Source: Candidatus Nitrospira nitrosa (GTDB taxonomy: Bacteria; Nitrospirota; Nitrospiria; Nitrospirales; Nitrospiraceae). From it: a stretch of DNA of 64,000 nt. The first letter of the stretch is position 1; each line of letters opens with the position of its first letter. Both the position numbers and the translations under genes were made by a program. Below, one piece after another: positions 52,150-61,627 of this stretch. The stretch spans positions 248,001 through 312,000 of the forward strand of contig NZ_CZQA01000008.1 in NCBI RefSeq assembly GCF_001458735.1. The letters are read 5' to 3'. A model generated the notes under the pieces. That model did not search any database and was not told the origin of the DNA. It saw nothing but the letters and a program-made list of their open reading frames with translations.

Positions 52150-53358
52150 ATGAGCGATCCAGTCATCATCGGAACGAAGAATAAGAAGGGGCAGGTCATC
52201 ACCGATCCACGCATCATGATGAACGAGGCACCGCGCACCCCGTCGTTTTTTACCGGCAGCGAAGTCATCAAGGAGGCCGTCAGGCGTGCAAACGTCGATG
52301 TGATGGTGGCCTATCCCATTACGCCTCAGAGCGAAGCTGCCGCGCTGTGCGGCGAGCTCTTTGCCGAGGGCTATATCGGCGATTATTTCCGCGGGGAGAG
52401 TGAATTTGCCGTGATGTCCCAATGCGCCGGCGCCGCCTTCGGCGGGGCCCGTGTCTTCACGACCACCGCCGGGCCTGGGACCATGCGGGCCATGGAAAAC
52501 TTTCCGATGTGGGCCGGATCCCGATTACCGATCCAATGTATCGTGACCTGTCGCGGCATCAACTCCCCCCTGTCGATCCAACCGGACACGATCGAGATTG
52601 CCTACCTCATGAATACGGGCATGCTCGTCTGGCACGCAGAAACCGCACAGGATTTTTACGACTGGATCCTCAAGGGCTACATGGTGTCGGAAGAGCCGGA
52701 TGTGCATTTGCCCTTGGCCCTCTGTTGCGACGGCTTCTTTGTGACCCATACGAAAGACGTCGTCGACCTCACGCCGGTCGACATGTGCCTGCCGCCCTAT
52801 GATCCCTATCGCTCACCCGTCCCCTGCATGGATATGGAATGTCCTCCGGTCCGGATGATGCGCGATCCGTTCGTGATGAAGAGCAACTACATCAGCTACG
52901 CCACACACGCGAGCTGGCAACAAGAAATCTGGGCCGCTGCAGAACGGTCACGCAAACATACGATCGCCTGGCTGGACGGCCTAATCGAGACAGAGGACGT
53001 GGATGCCGACATCCTCATCGTCTCCTCGGGCACTGCCGTCTCTCAGGGACGGGAAGCCATCCGCCTCCTGGCGGACGAAGGCATTCGCGTCGGATTGGTC
53101 AAGATCAAAACCCTGCGCCCCTGGCCGGAAGAAGAACTCATCGAGGCGACCAAGCATGCCTCACATATCATCGTGCCGGAGTTCAACGCCATCGGATGGA
53201 TGGCCAAAGAAATCAAAGCCACCATCCCCAACAGCAAACGGGTCGTCGCCGGTCCGCGTGTCTGCGGCGGCATGACCTTGCCGCCGGAAGTGATCGTCGA
53301 GGAAGTCAAGAAGGCGATCGGCATGCGATCCGGCGTGCTGGCCGGACGTGGAGGATGA
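52150..53358 (+). CDS. 2-oxoacid:ferredoxin oxidoreductase, alpha subunit
   Basis: 402 residues. Domain I phrases include VMVAYPITPQSEAAALCGEL, GESEFAVMSQCAGAAFGGAR and TTTAGPGTMRAMENFPMWAG; the C-terminal domain II has ILIVSSGTAVSQGREAI and VGLVKIKTLRPWPEEEL. Such enzymes decarboxylate a 2-oxoacid to the CoA thioester and reduce ferredoxin, or run in reverse in the reductive TCA cycle. Pyruvate and 2-oxoglutarate as substrates cannot be told apart by eye. AAGGGAG before the ATG; the beta subunit follows after 99 bases. The gamma and delta subunits are not in the window. Confidence 0.93.
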   Translation: MSDPVIIGTKNKKGQVITDPRIMMNEAPRTPSFFTGSEVIKEAVRRANVDVMVAYPITPQSEAAALCGELFAEGYIGDYFRGESEFAVMSQCAGAAFGGARVFTTTAGPGTMRAMENFPMWAGSRLPIQCIVTCRGINSPLSIQPDTIEIAYLMNTGMLVWHAETAQDFYDWILKGYMVSEEPDVHLPLALCCDGFFVTHTKDVVDLTPVDMCLPPYDPYRSPVPCMDMECPPVRMMRDPFVMKSNYISYATHASWQQEIWAAAERSRKHTIAWLDGLIETEDVDADILIVSSGTAVSQGREAIRLLADEGIRVGLVKIKTLRPWPEEELIEATKHASHIIVPEFNAIGWMAKEIKATIPNSKRVVAGPRVCGGMTLPPEVIVEEVKKAIGMRSGVLAGRGG

Positions 53359-53457
53359 ACGTGATGTCCCGACAGACCAGCAGGTAGACAGTTGACTAAG
53401 TAAGCAATGTAACCATCACCGCCGCAACGGCGGACAACAGCGAAAGCGAGGTACCTC

Positions 53458-54348
53458 ATGAGTCTCGATTATGTAAAGTTCAGCCCCGGATTCGAATCCT
53501 TCATGCCGAAAGAATATCGGGACATGGTGGAGCACGGGCCCTTCGGAAAAAAGACGACCGTGTCGCAGATGGGGAGCTTCAAAGAAATCCTCGAAGAGCA
53601 TCCCATGTGCGCCGGCTGCGCGATGACCCTGTTCATCAGGCTCGCCATCGTCGCGTTCCCAAATCCCGAAGACACGATTACCGTTGGGACGGCGGGCTGC
53701 GGTCGGCTGGCGATTTCCCAAGCGGCCATTCCGTTCGTGTACGGCAACTATGGAGACCAGAATGGCGTGGCGAGTGGACTGTCACGCGGATTGCGAGTTC
53801 GTTTCGGCGACAAGCCCAAGGATGTCGTCGTCATGGCCGGTGACGGCGGAACCGCCGACATCGGATTCCAGCAAGTCCTCCACTCCTGGTTCAGGAAGGA
53901 GCGCTTCACGACCATCATGCTGGACAACGAAGTCTACGGGAACACGGGCGGACAAGAAAGCGGCATGACGACGAAAGGCGCCGTGCTCAAGATGGCCCCG
54001 CTCGGCAAGAAGTTCGAAAAAATGGACATGGTTGCCATGGCGAAAATCGCCGGCTGTGCCTACATCGCCACCGTCGTGCCGAATAATCCGCGCCGAGTGG
54101 AAAGTTGCATCAAGAAGGCCGTGCTGATCGCTCGCGAGGTCGGTCCGACCTATATCCAAGCCTACACGTCCTGCAATATCGAGTATGCGATCCCGACCGA
54201 CCAGGTGATGGCCGACGCCAAGACCGTTGAAGACGACCGGTACAAGTTTGCCGAGTATGTGAGCGAGGATGCCAAGGCCTATTTAGCCGAGCGATACGGG
54301 TACAAAGAGTTCGCCCAGAAGCCGGTGGCGGCCATCACGAACGCGTGA
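53458..54348 (+). CDS. 2-oxoacid:ferredoxin oxidoreductase, beta subunit
   Basis: 296 residues binding thiamine diphosphate and a 4Fe-4S cluster. Cluster cysteines: Cys51 and Cys54 in HPMCAGCAMT, Cys81 in GTAGCGRLA, and the fourth in YTSCNIEYA. The thiamine motif is MAGDGGTADIGFQQVLHS followed by MLDNEVYGNTGGQ. The N-terminus carries about 40 extra residues compared with short beta subunits. A strong hairpin follows after the stop. Confidence 0.94.
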   Translation: MSLDYVKFSPGFESFMPKEYRDMVEHGPFGKKTTVSQMGSFKEILEEHPMCAGCAMTLFIRLAIVAFPNPEDTITVGTAGCGRLAISQAAIPFVYGNYGDQNGVASGLSRGLRVRFGDKPKDVVVMAGDGGTADIGFQQVLHSWFRKERFTTIMLDNEVYGNTGGQESGMTTKGAVLKMAPLGKKFEKMDMVAMAKIAGCAYIATVVPNNPRRVESCIKKAVLIAREVGPTYIQAYTSCNIEYAIPTDQVMADAKTVEDDRYKFAEYVSEDAKAYLAERYGYKEFAQKPVAAITNA

Positions 54349-54351
54349 TCA

Positions 54352-54408
54352 GAGGGGTGGAAGATTCCGGAGAAGGCCCTTACGGCGTGCTCGAATCTTC
54401 CACCCCTC
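54352..54408. terminator. Long perfect hairpin after the oxidoreductase genes
   Basis: A 16-bp perfect stem (54352-54367 with 54393-54408) and a 25-base loop, starting four bases after the beta-subunit stop. There is no T-run, so it may act as an mRNA-stabilising 3' structure or attenuator rather than as an intrinsic terminator. Confidence 0.6.
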
Positions 54409-54448
54409 AACCGAGACGCCCGGTTGTGGATTTGAGAGGAGAGCGTTC

Positions 54449-54706
54449 ATGATGAACATTCCACCAAATAACCCGATTCCGAAGCCTCGCTATGCACTGA
54501 GTTATGGCTTACGACTGGACCAAGGCACAGCCAGCGAGCGCATCCATCCTCGCGTACCCGTTCGCCTGCCCAATGGATCGATGGGGAACATGACGCTGCA
54601 CGTGGTGAACGGCACGGCGGATGAAATCAAGGCGCAGTTACTCCACAGCATCGACGCGTTCTTTGACATCTATGCCGACGGTTCACGCGCAACCAGCGGT
54701 GACTGA
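54449..54706 (+). CDS. Small hypothetical protein following the oxidoreductase genes
   Basis: 85 residues beginning MMNIPPNNPIPKPRYALSY. The phrase RLPNGSMGNMTLHVVNGTA is compact and beta-rich and may recur next to such oxidoreductases in related genomes. No family recognised. GAGAGGAGAG precedes the double ATG. On the same strand as the oxidoreductase genes, so perhaps co-transcribed through the hairpin. Confidence 0.65.
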   Translation: MMNIPPNNPIPKPRYALSYGLRLDQGTASERIHPRVPVRLPNGSMGNMTLHVVNGTADEIKAQLLHSIDAFFDIYADGSRATSGD

Positions 54707-54757
54707 GGCATCATCACTCCGGGCCTTTCCTCCGCCTGAAAGAGAAAGCGACCGATC

Positions 54758-55174
54758 ATGCAAACACTTGATATCCATCGCCCAGAAATGCAGGACCTTC
54801 AGTTCGTGCTGCTAGTCACAGCACTCTGCACCTCTCGTCTGACGGTGCTCAATATTCCGGAAACGCTCCGCGCCACCATATTTAATCGCTGCTGGGCGCT
54901 CATTCACGAAACCCCTCCGCCCCGCAGGCTGGAGGATCGGGTCTTGGACCTCCGTCCCTGGACCGAGCTCACAGTCGAGGCAATGATCGAAACGATACGC
55001 GCGGGACTGAGCGAGGCAGGAATCCGAACCTTAGCTTGGGACCATGCAGCAAGCGACCCAACCCGCACCAGCACGCCAGAAGCAAAACCCCTTATTGAAC
55101 GACTCTCGACACTCTATCCTCAACCACCCGAGGACAGTCCCGACGACGATGCCATAGACACGACGTCGCACTGA
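54758..55174 (+). CDS. Small hypothetical protein, 138 residues
   Basis: Soluble helical protein starting MQTLDIHRPEMQDLQFVLLV with an acidic, Pro-rich C-terminal tail. No family recognised. It follows the preceding small gene after 51 bases on the same strand, and no clear ribosome-binding site is present. Last gene of this unit; the aldo/keto reductase is convergent. Confidence 0.6.
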   Translation: MQTLDIHRPEMQDLQFVLLVTALCTSRLTVLNIPETLRATIFNRCWALIHETPPPRRLEDRVLDLRPWTELTVEAMIETIRAGLSEAGIRTLAWDHAASDPTRTSTPEAKPLIERLSTLYPQPPEDSPDDDAIDTTSH

Positions 55175-55245
55175 CAGGACGGCAATACAAGGCAAAAGCT
55201 GTTTGAGCCTCATGAGCTCCTCATCTGATTGTCATTGATCCGCCC

Positions 55246-56217
55246 TTACCATGCATAGGCCTCCGGTGCGGCCCCACCCGGACCAGGGAACAGGTCGTCC
55301 AGCTGCTTCATGGTTTCCTGACTCAGCGTGAGAGTCAGCGCCCGCATCGCGCCATCGAGTTGCTCCATGGTGCGTGGCCCAATGATTGGTGCTGTGACGG
55401 CCTTTTGATGGAGCAGCCATGCCAAGGCGACATCCGCCGGACGCTCGCCAATTCCAGCACACAGTGCTTCATAGGCTTCCAATTTGGTACGCGACTTCGC
55501 GATCTCTTTCTTCAGATCTTCATCCGCGCGGCGCCCGCTATTGGCTGGTTGCAGCACTCCGGCTAAGAGCCCCCGCCCCAGCGGACTCCAGGGGATCAGA
55601 CCGATGCCATAGGCTTCACAAGCAGGGATGACTTCCAACTCAATCGTGCGCTCATTGAGGTTGTACAAACTCTGCTCTGACACCAAGCCCAGAAAACTTC
55701 GGTGACGCGCCGCTTCCTGCGCCTGAGCCAAATGCCACCCAGCGAAGTTACTGCTGCCGACATAGATCACCTTGCCTTCTCGGACCAACTGTTCCATCGC
55801 CTGCCAGATTTCGTCCCACGGTGTCTCCCGATCGACGTGGTGCATCTGGTACAGATCAATCCAGTCGGTTTGAAGCCGGCGCAGACTCGCTTCACACGCT
55901 TGCTTGATATGGCGGGCGGAAAGGCGAGACTGGTTCGGCCACTCCCCCATCCGGCCGAATACTTTTGTGGCCAACACCACTTTCTCTCGGCGACCTCCGC
56001 CCTGGGCGAACCACCGACCGACGATCTGCTCGGTCCAGCCTTCGCCGAGTTTCCAGCCATATACGTTGGCGGTGTCAAAAAAGTTGATGCCGAGATCTAA
56101 CGCTCGATCCATGATGGCGAAGCTGTCCTGCTCACTCGTCTGGGGCCCGAAATTCATCGTCCCGAGACAGAGTCGACTGACTTTAAGCCCTGAGCGACCG
56201 AGATGGCAGTATTCCAT
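55246..56217 (-). CDS. Aldo/keto reductase
   Basis: 323 residues, the usual length, a TIM-barrel NADPH-dependent oxidoreductase. The catalytic tetrad is visible: Asp and Tyr in NFFDTANVYG, Lys in VVLATKVFG and His in YQMHHVD. The cofactor-binding end has ALAWLLHQKAVTAPIIGPRT. The substrate is unknown. I used the inner ATG; a TTG six bases before is possible. Confidence 0.93.
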   Translation of the reverse strand: MEYCHLGRSGLKVSRLCLGTMNFGPQTSEQDSFAIMDRALDLGINFFDTANVYGWKLGEGWTEQIVGRWFAQGGGRREKVVLATKVFGRMGEWPNQSRLSARHIKQACEASLRRLQTDWIDLYQMHHVDRETPWDEIWQAMEQLVREGKVIYVGSSNFAGWHLAQAQEAARHRSFLGLVSEQSLYNLNERTIELEVIPACEAYGIGLIPWSPLGRGLLAGVLQPANSGRRADEDLKKEIAKSRTKLEAYEALCAGIGERPADVALAWLLHQKAVTAPIIGPRTMEQLDGAMRALTLTLSQETMKQLDDLFPGPGGAAPEAYAW

Positions 56218-56375
56218 AAGCAACCGATCTTCTTCAGGAGCAGCTAGAGAGAGGACTCACTCGGGAGAATGGAAACTCACTCACCATAAAAAACTCCCAC
56301 CAACTCTGGCCAGCTATTGAAATCCTTTCTGGCATCACAGCACCAAACTGCAACAGGCAGTACCGGAACAGCCGA

Positions 56376-56499
56376 CAGGATGTTCAAAAAGGCCGTCCAG
56401 CGCGGCCGCAGCGAGCGCAGAGGCGAAGCGTACTATGAGCCGTACGTTGAGCCTCTAAGCGATGCGAGAACAAAGCTGGCGGACTTTTTCAACATCCTG
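56376..56499. repeat. Dispersed palindromic element, copy E
   Basis: The most regular copy. CAGGATGTTCAAAAAGGCCG at one end and CGGACTTTTTCAACATCCTG at the other, with the inner arms GAGGCGAAGCGTAC and GTACGTTGAGCCTC. It begins at the TAG stop codon of the 56500 gene. Confidence 0.8.
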
Positions 56500-56907
56500 C
56501 TAATACCCACGTCCCGTACTTCCCCCACGCCCCATTCGGTCAAGCGGGAGCGCCTCGTAGCGCTGTTTCAGGTCTGGATGCTCGCTCAGGTACTGCTTGA
56601 CCGCCGCATCATCCGCAAAGACTTCAGGGCTCCGTTTCCGATATTCGTCGAGCGTCAGATCATGCTTAGCCAGTACCGCGGTCAGTTTCGTGTTGATCTC
56701 GTCGCGCATCTTGTTCATCTGCTCGGGAGACGGCCGCTGTCCGTCCCCATACCCCGCTCCGCCCTGAAAATAGTTCGTCATCATCTCGCCGATCTCAATG
56801 CGGGAGTTGACGAATTTCTCAACGTCCGCCGGTTCCGCCGCTACGGCAATACCCGAGAACAGAAGCCCTCCTAAGACAATCACAATGGCCTGAGATCGAA
56901 CATTCAT
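56500..56907 (-). CDS. Secreted DUF4168-like protein
   Basis: 135 residues with a signal peptide (GGLLFSGIAVAAE) and a helical domain with EKFVNSRIEIGEMMTNYF and a long central helix, of the DUF4168 type. The C-terminus is Gly- and Arg-rich (RMGRGGSTGRGY). AAGGGAG precedes the ATG. It is transcribed towards element E and lies downstream of the regulator gene with which it may be co-transcribed. Function unknown. Confidence 0.7.
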   Translation of the reverse strand: MNVRSQAIVIVLGGLLFSGIAVAAEPADVEKFVNSRIEIGEMMTNYFQGGAGYGDGQRPSPEQMNKMRDEINTKLTAVLAKHDLTLDEYRKRSPEVFADDAAVKQYLSEHPDLKQRYEALPLDRMGRGGSTGRGY

Positions 56908-57005
56908 CACGCTACTCCCTTCATGAATGAGTGACTCACACAATGACTCTCTTTTTTGTCCGCTGCCTTGCGTCAGAAGGCGCCCAACCTGCAGGAGACC
57001 CATCA

Positions 57006-58451
57006 TCAGGCCTCATCGTCTCCTTCGCTGTACGCCGATGGGATCCCATAGCGCTTACACTTTTCCCACAAAGCCTTTCGGGACAACCCCAAAATCTTCG
57101 AGGCGGTCGTGCGGCTCCCGTCGACTCGCTCCAAAACAGACAGGATATAGTCTTTCTCAAATCCCTCTCGAGCCGTGGCCAACGAGGTCAGGGAGCCCGC
57201 CTGCTTTCTCTTCTCGCTGCTCAACCCTTCGTGACAGAACCCGCAGGCCTCCTGCGTACTTCCTCCAGCATAGGGGCAGGACTGAAATCCACAGAGGTCG
57301 TTCGGTTGAACCGTCGTCTGGTCTCGGCTCAAGGCGACGGCCCGCTCCACGAGATTCTGCAACTCTCGGACGTTCCCCGGATACGAATACCGCAGCAACA
57401 ACTCTCGTGCCGGTTGGGAAAATCGCCGCAGCTGTTTATTGAGTTTCAGCGAACCGGTTTCCAATACATGTTGGGCAATCACCATGATGTCTTCTTGCCG
57501 TTGACGAAGCGGTGGCACGAGGATCGGCACGACGTTGAGTCGATAAAAAAGATCTTCCCGAAACCGGCCCTGCGCGACTTCCTTGCGCAGATCTTTTTGC
57601 GTGGCACAGACAAGCCGGACATCGACCTCAATCGGCTCATTACTGCCGACCCGCTCAAAGACTCGTTCTTGCAACACACGCAAGAGTTTCACTTGGACGA
57701 CAGGAGAGATTTCTCCGATTTCATCAAGGAAGAGCGTCCCCCGGTTGGCCATTTCAAACCGCCCACGTCGCTGGCGTAAGGCGCCGGTAAATGCGCCTTT
57801 CTCATGCCCAAAGAGCTCCGCCTCCAACAGCGTCTCGGGCAAGGCCGCGCAGCTGACCTTAATCAATGGCGATCCCTTGCGCAGGCTGTTCTGATGGAGG
57901 GCATTGGCCACCAGTTCTTTCCCTGTGCCGCTTTCTCCGATAATGAGGACCGTGGAATCGGTTTCTGCCACCATCTTGATCTTGTCCAAAACCGCCCGCA
58001 TCTGGCTGTTGGCCCCCAAGATACCGTGGAAGCAAAACTTGTCTTCGAGCTGATGTTTGAGGTCTTGATTTTCTCGCCGTAAGGCGATGATCCCGCCGAT
58101 CCGCTCGATGATGAGCAGCAATTCATCCATCTGAAACGGTTTCGTGATGTAATCAAAGGCTCCCAACTTCATGGCGCCGACGGCCGTTTCCACGGACCCA
58201 TGAGCGGTAATCATGAGCACTTCCGTTTGAGCGGCCTTCTCTTTGGCTGTCTTGAGTACCGTCAGCCCATCGGCTCCCGGCAACCGGAGATCGGTGATGA
58301 CGAGATCAAAGGTCCGTTTGTCGATGGCCTCGATCCCTTCCAAACCCGTCGCCACGGCCTGCACGTCGCAGCCGACCGCTTCCAACGCATCCAGCATCGA
58401 CAGGCGCATCAGCGGTTCATCATCGACCAGCAAAACCGCCAAGCCTTTCAT
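57006..58451 (-). CDS. NtrC-type sigma54 response regulator with a cysteine cluster
   Basis: 481 residues: receiver domain with phospho-acceptor Asp54 in VITDLRLPG, AAA+ domain with Walker A GESGTGKE, the sigma54-contacting GAFTGA and Walker B LFLDEIGE, and a Fis-type helix-turn-helix (RTTASKILGLSRKALWEKCK). Between the AAA+ domain and the helix-turn-helix (residues 387-406) stands CGFQSCPYAGGSTQEACGFC, four Cys not part of the family, perhaps for a metal or Fe-S cluster. The start at 58451 overlaps the kinase stop (ATGA), so the pair is co-translated. Confidence 0.93.
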   Translation of the reverse strand: MKGLAVLLVDDEPLMRLSMLDALEAVGCDVQAVATGLEGIEAIDKRTFDLVITDLRLPGADGLTVLKTAKEKAAQTEVLMITAHGSVETAVGAMKLGAFDYITKPFQMDELLLIIERIGGIIALRRENQDLKHQLEDKFCFHGILGANSQMRAVLDKIKMVAETDSTVLIIGESGTGKELVANALHQNSLRKGSPLIKVSCAALPETLLEAELFGHEKGAFTGALRQRRGRFEMANRGTLFLDEIGEISPVVQVKLLRVLQERVFERVGSNEPIEVDVRLVCATQKDLRKEVAQGRFREDLFYRLNVVPILVPPLRQRQEDIMVIAQHVLETGSLKLNKQLRRFSQPARELLLRYSYPGNVRELQNLVERAVALSRDQTTVQPNDLCGFQSCPYAGGSTQEACGFCHEGLSSEKRKQAGSLTSLATAREGFEKDYILSVLERVDGSRTTASKILGLSRKALWEKCKRYGIPSAYSEGDDEA

Positions 58452-61400
58452 GCGTCCTTCTCCACCAACGTGCGATCGCGCAAGATAGGTAAATACAGGG
58501 TGAACGTACTGCCCGTCCCAACTTCGCTCTCCACCGAAATTCTCCCTCCATGTCGCTCGACGATACCGAGGCTCACCGAGAGACCCAGCCCTGTTCCCTC
58601 TCCTTCGCCCTTGGTCGTGAAGAAAGGGTCGAAGATATGTGGGAGGACCGAAGCCGGAATGCCGGCCCCGGAGTCTTGCACATCCACACGACACACGCCT
58701 TCCGACACGGAAGTTCGCATGGTCAGTACGCCGCCGTTTTTCATTGCTTGCACGGCATTGAGGATCAAATTCATCAGCACCTGTTCGATCATGTGCCGGT
58801 CGACCATGACCGGCGGAAGGCCCTGTCCCTGTATGATCTCCAATCGAATGTGACTGGGAGCGAACAGATGAGTCGTCAGCGTCAGCACCTGATCGACGAT
58901 TCGGTTGATATCGGCCTGGCTGAATTCCGGCTCATGCTGTTGCGAAAAATCAAGCAATTGGCGAACGATTTTTTGAACCCGTCGGACACCATGCTCCATC
59001 GACGCCCAGTATTCCTCCTGACGTGCCGGAGAGGGTGTCCCTTTTCGGAGGTTATAGAGACAGTTCAGGATCCCACCCAGCGGATTGTTGATCTCATGCG
59101 CCACGCCGGCTGCGAGTTTCCCGACCGATGCCAGTTTTTCGGCATTTTGAATCTGCCGTTCCAGCTTCTTGGTCTCCGTCATATCTCGCGCGATACCGAG
59201 CACTCCCAAGATATGACCATCCACCCCATGCAACGGTGAGACACTGACCATCACGGTGCGTAGCTCACCCAAACGAGTCACAATTTCGACCTCGTAGACC
59301 TGTTTGGCACCGATATCCAACGTGCTCTTCAGCCGGCGCCCACGATGACGCCGTGACAGAAGCAAGAGATAGGGACGGCCTATCAGATCATCCTTGCGAT
59401 ACCCCCAGGCATTGACCTTGCTGTTGACATAGGTGAACTGTTGATTCAGATCGAGCGTATAGATGACATCATTGGCGTTCTCAAGAAGATTCTCCAGGTA
59501 TTGTTTTGTCTCTTCGATTTCCCGCGTTCGCTCGCTGACTTTCAGCTCGAGGTCCTCCCGATACGATTGAAGCTGGCGCTCGAGCTTCTTCCGAACGGTA
59601 ATGTCTCGCAGTTGCACCATGACGAGAAGCGGGTCGGTTCCGCCGACTCGAATCAGGTCCATTTCCACGGGAACCTCATGGCGATCGGCATGGCACACGG
59701 CAATCTCTTGGGTCGTCACCTGCCCCCGCTCCGTACTGACATCAGCCAGCCAGCCTTCGAATACCCCATGATAGTCCGGGAGCAAGACATCGCGAATCGG
59801 CTTCCCGACAATCTCCGATTCCGCATACCCTAAGACCTGGGACTCCCGTTCATTTACAGCGACGATCTCTCCCGTCACGTCGACCATAAACACGGAATCC
59901 GCCACCACATCGAAGAGCGCCTTGTAGCGAGCTTGGGAAGCCGTTAACTGCCTGGTACGCTCCGACACAACCTGTTCCAACCCCACGGTATACCGCTGCA
60001 GCTCCTGCTCCAATCGGCGCCGTTCCGTCACATCACGCACAAAGGCGCGAGAGTGCACCAACCCACCCCGCTCATGATCGAACAGCGCCGTGGCATGAAT
60101 TTCGACGTCGATCCGTCGACCGCTTTTCGTCAATAACACCGTCTCGATCGAACTCTGCCCCCGGCACACCAGCTGTTCGAGGTAGTGCAACACCCGGCCT
60201 TCCTGTCCTTGAGGCACCAGTTCCCACAATTTCATGCTCAACATCTCTTGACGGCTATACCCGAGCTTGTCGAGCCCTGTCTTGTTGACATGCACGAGCC
60301 GTCCGCCTCGATCCAGCTGGCAAATCATTTCCGGTGCATGCTCGATCAGGTCCCGATATTTCTCCTCCAGTTGCCTGATCTCAGCGATCCGCTGTTCCAA
60401 TTGGCCAAAAGACAATTGAAGATTGGTCGCCATCTGATTGAACGCCCGCGCAAGCCCTTCGATTTCATCGCCGGTCCTCAGCTCCACCCGCTGGTCCAAA
60501 CGGCCGCTTCCGATCTGCTGAACGCCGTCGTGCAACACACGAACAGGTTTCGCAATCCGACGAGCGACAAAGACTCCGATTCCGCCGAGCCCCAGTGACA
60601 CCGCGACGCCAAACACGAGAACTTTCGCGATTAATTCTCCCAGCGGAGCGAATGTTTCCGCTGGATCCTGACGCACAATCGTCATCCAACGCTTTCCACC
60701 AAGACTTCCCGGTTCAATGAGATCGGTAAACCGCACCGGTGCCATCCCAATCAGCGCATCCTTGTTGCCGTGCCAATCGTCAGGCGCGATGATCCACCCT
60801 GGTTTCCCGGTAGCGACGGCTTCAAGGGACTCGGTATCGATCGAATGGGCTTCCGGTGCGAGGATCGGGCAAATCACGACTCCCCCATCTGTGGCCACCA
60901 GCATGGCATGTCCGGTCGCACCGAACGACTTCTCCGCGATCGATTGGAAGAGCGTATCGCGTCGTAACAGAATGGTAACGGCTCCGATCACCGCCTGACG
61001 GCGATCATCCAGAATCGGAGTTGCGACAGCCACCACATGCGTACCAAACGCAGGGTCGAAGGTGATGTCACTCACATAGGGTCGTCGGCCGCTGTGCTTG
61101 ACGATTGCTTGCCACCAGGCCGTCTTGGCGTAGGAGTAGTCCACTTGCGGAATCGAGCTGACGACCAATGCACCCTGCCCGTCCGTCACCAAGATGCCGA
61201 TATAGTCGGACTTTCGAATCTCGTGCCACTGAATCAAATAGTTGGTCACGATCCGGTTGACGAACAGCGGAAACTCACTTCGTTTAGCCCGCTGTCCCCA
61301 TCGCTGCTGCCACCCCTTGATGATTTCCGAGATACTGTGCGCGTCCTTGCCTTCGTACGTCCGATTCGCCTCGGAGACGGCTGTGCGGACAAAGGGCATG

Positions 61401-61627
61401 GTCGCAAGCTGCTGGGCTTCGCTCATCCCTCGGGTGATCTGCATCTCGACCAGGCGAGCGGCTTCGACGGCAACTTCCTTGAAATCCGCCCCCGTCGTCT
61501 CACGCAGCACTCGTCGTTCTTCCGCATAGATCAGGATAAGCAGGAGGGCAAGTGGGAGGAGGCCGACCAGGACAATCGCGCCGATGATTTTCTGCTGGAG
61601 ACTATATGACCGGCTCCAGATCGCCAT
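58448..61627 (-). CDS. Membrane sensor histidine kinase (dCACHE-HAMP-PAS3)
   Basis: 1059 residues: an N-terminal membrane helix (12-32), a large periplasmic double-Cache-type sensor domain to about 320, a second membrane helix and HAMP segment near 335-400, and then three PAS domains (about 420-545, 565-690, 705-820). The kinase core follows with the H-box VAHEINNPLGGI, N-box LILNAVQAM, DSGAGIP and GTGLGLS. It phosphorylates the NtrC-type partner overlapping by four bases. The ligand is not predictable. Confidence 0.93.
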   Translation of the reverse strand: MAIWSRSYSLQQKIIGAIVLVGLLPLALLLILIYAEERRVLRETTGADFKEVAVEAARLVEMQITRGMSEAQQLATMPFVRTAVSEANRTYEGKDAHSISEIIKGWQQRWGQRAKRSEFPLFVNRIVTNYLIQWHEIRKSDYIGILVTDGQGALVVSSIPQVDYSYAKTAWWQAIVKHSGRRPYVSDITFDPAFGTHVVAVATPILDDRRQAVIGAVTILLRRDTLFQSIAEKSFGATGHAMLVATDGGVVICPILAPEAHSIDTESLEAVATGKPGWIIAPDDWHGNKDALIGMAPVRFTDLIEPGSLGGKRWMTIVRQDPAETFAPLGELIAKVLVFGVAVSLGLGGIGVFVARRIAKPVRVLHDGVQQIGSGRLDQRVELRTGDEIEGLARAFNQMATNLQLSFGQLEQRIAEIRQLEEKYRDLIEHAPEMICQLDRGGRLVHVNKTGLDKLGYSRQEMLSMKLWELVPQGQEGRVLHYLEQLVCRGQSSIETVLLTKSGRRIDVEIHATALFDHERGGLVHSRAFVRDVTERRRLEQELQRYTVGLEQVVSERTRQLTASQARYKALFDVVADSVFMVDVTGEIVAVNERESQVLGYAESEIVGKPIRDVLLPDYHGVFEGWLADVSTERGQVTTQEIAVCHADRHEVPVEMDLIRVGGTDPLLVMVQLRDITVRKKLERQLQSYREDLELKVSERTREIEETKQYLENLLENANDVIYTLDLNQQFTYVNSKVNAWGYRKDDLIGRPYLLLLSRRHRGRRLKSTLDIGAKQVYEVEIVTRLGELRTVMVSVSPLHGVDGHILGVLGIARDMTETKKLERQIQNAEKLASVGKLAAGVAHEINNPLGGILNCLYNLRKGTPSPARQEEYWASMEHGVRRVQKIVRQLLDFSQQHEPEFSQADINRIVDQVLTLTTHLFAPSHIRLEIIQGQGLPPVMVDRHMIEQVLMNLILNAVQAMKNGGVLTMRTSVSEGVCRVDVQDSGAGIPASVLPHIFDPFFTTKGEGEGTGLGLSVSLGIVERHGGRISVESEVGTGSTFTLYLPILRDRTLVEKDA

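Noticed and set aside
52150-54348. Assigning the oxidoreductase to 2-oxoglutarate or pyruvate
   Set aside because: Substrate specificity cannot be read from the alpha and beta sequences by eye, and the other subunits are missing.
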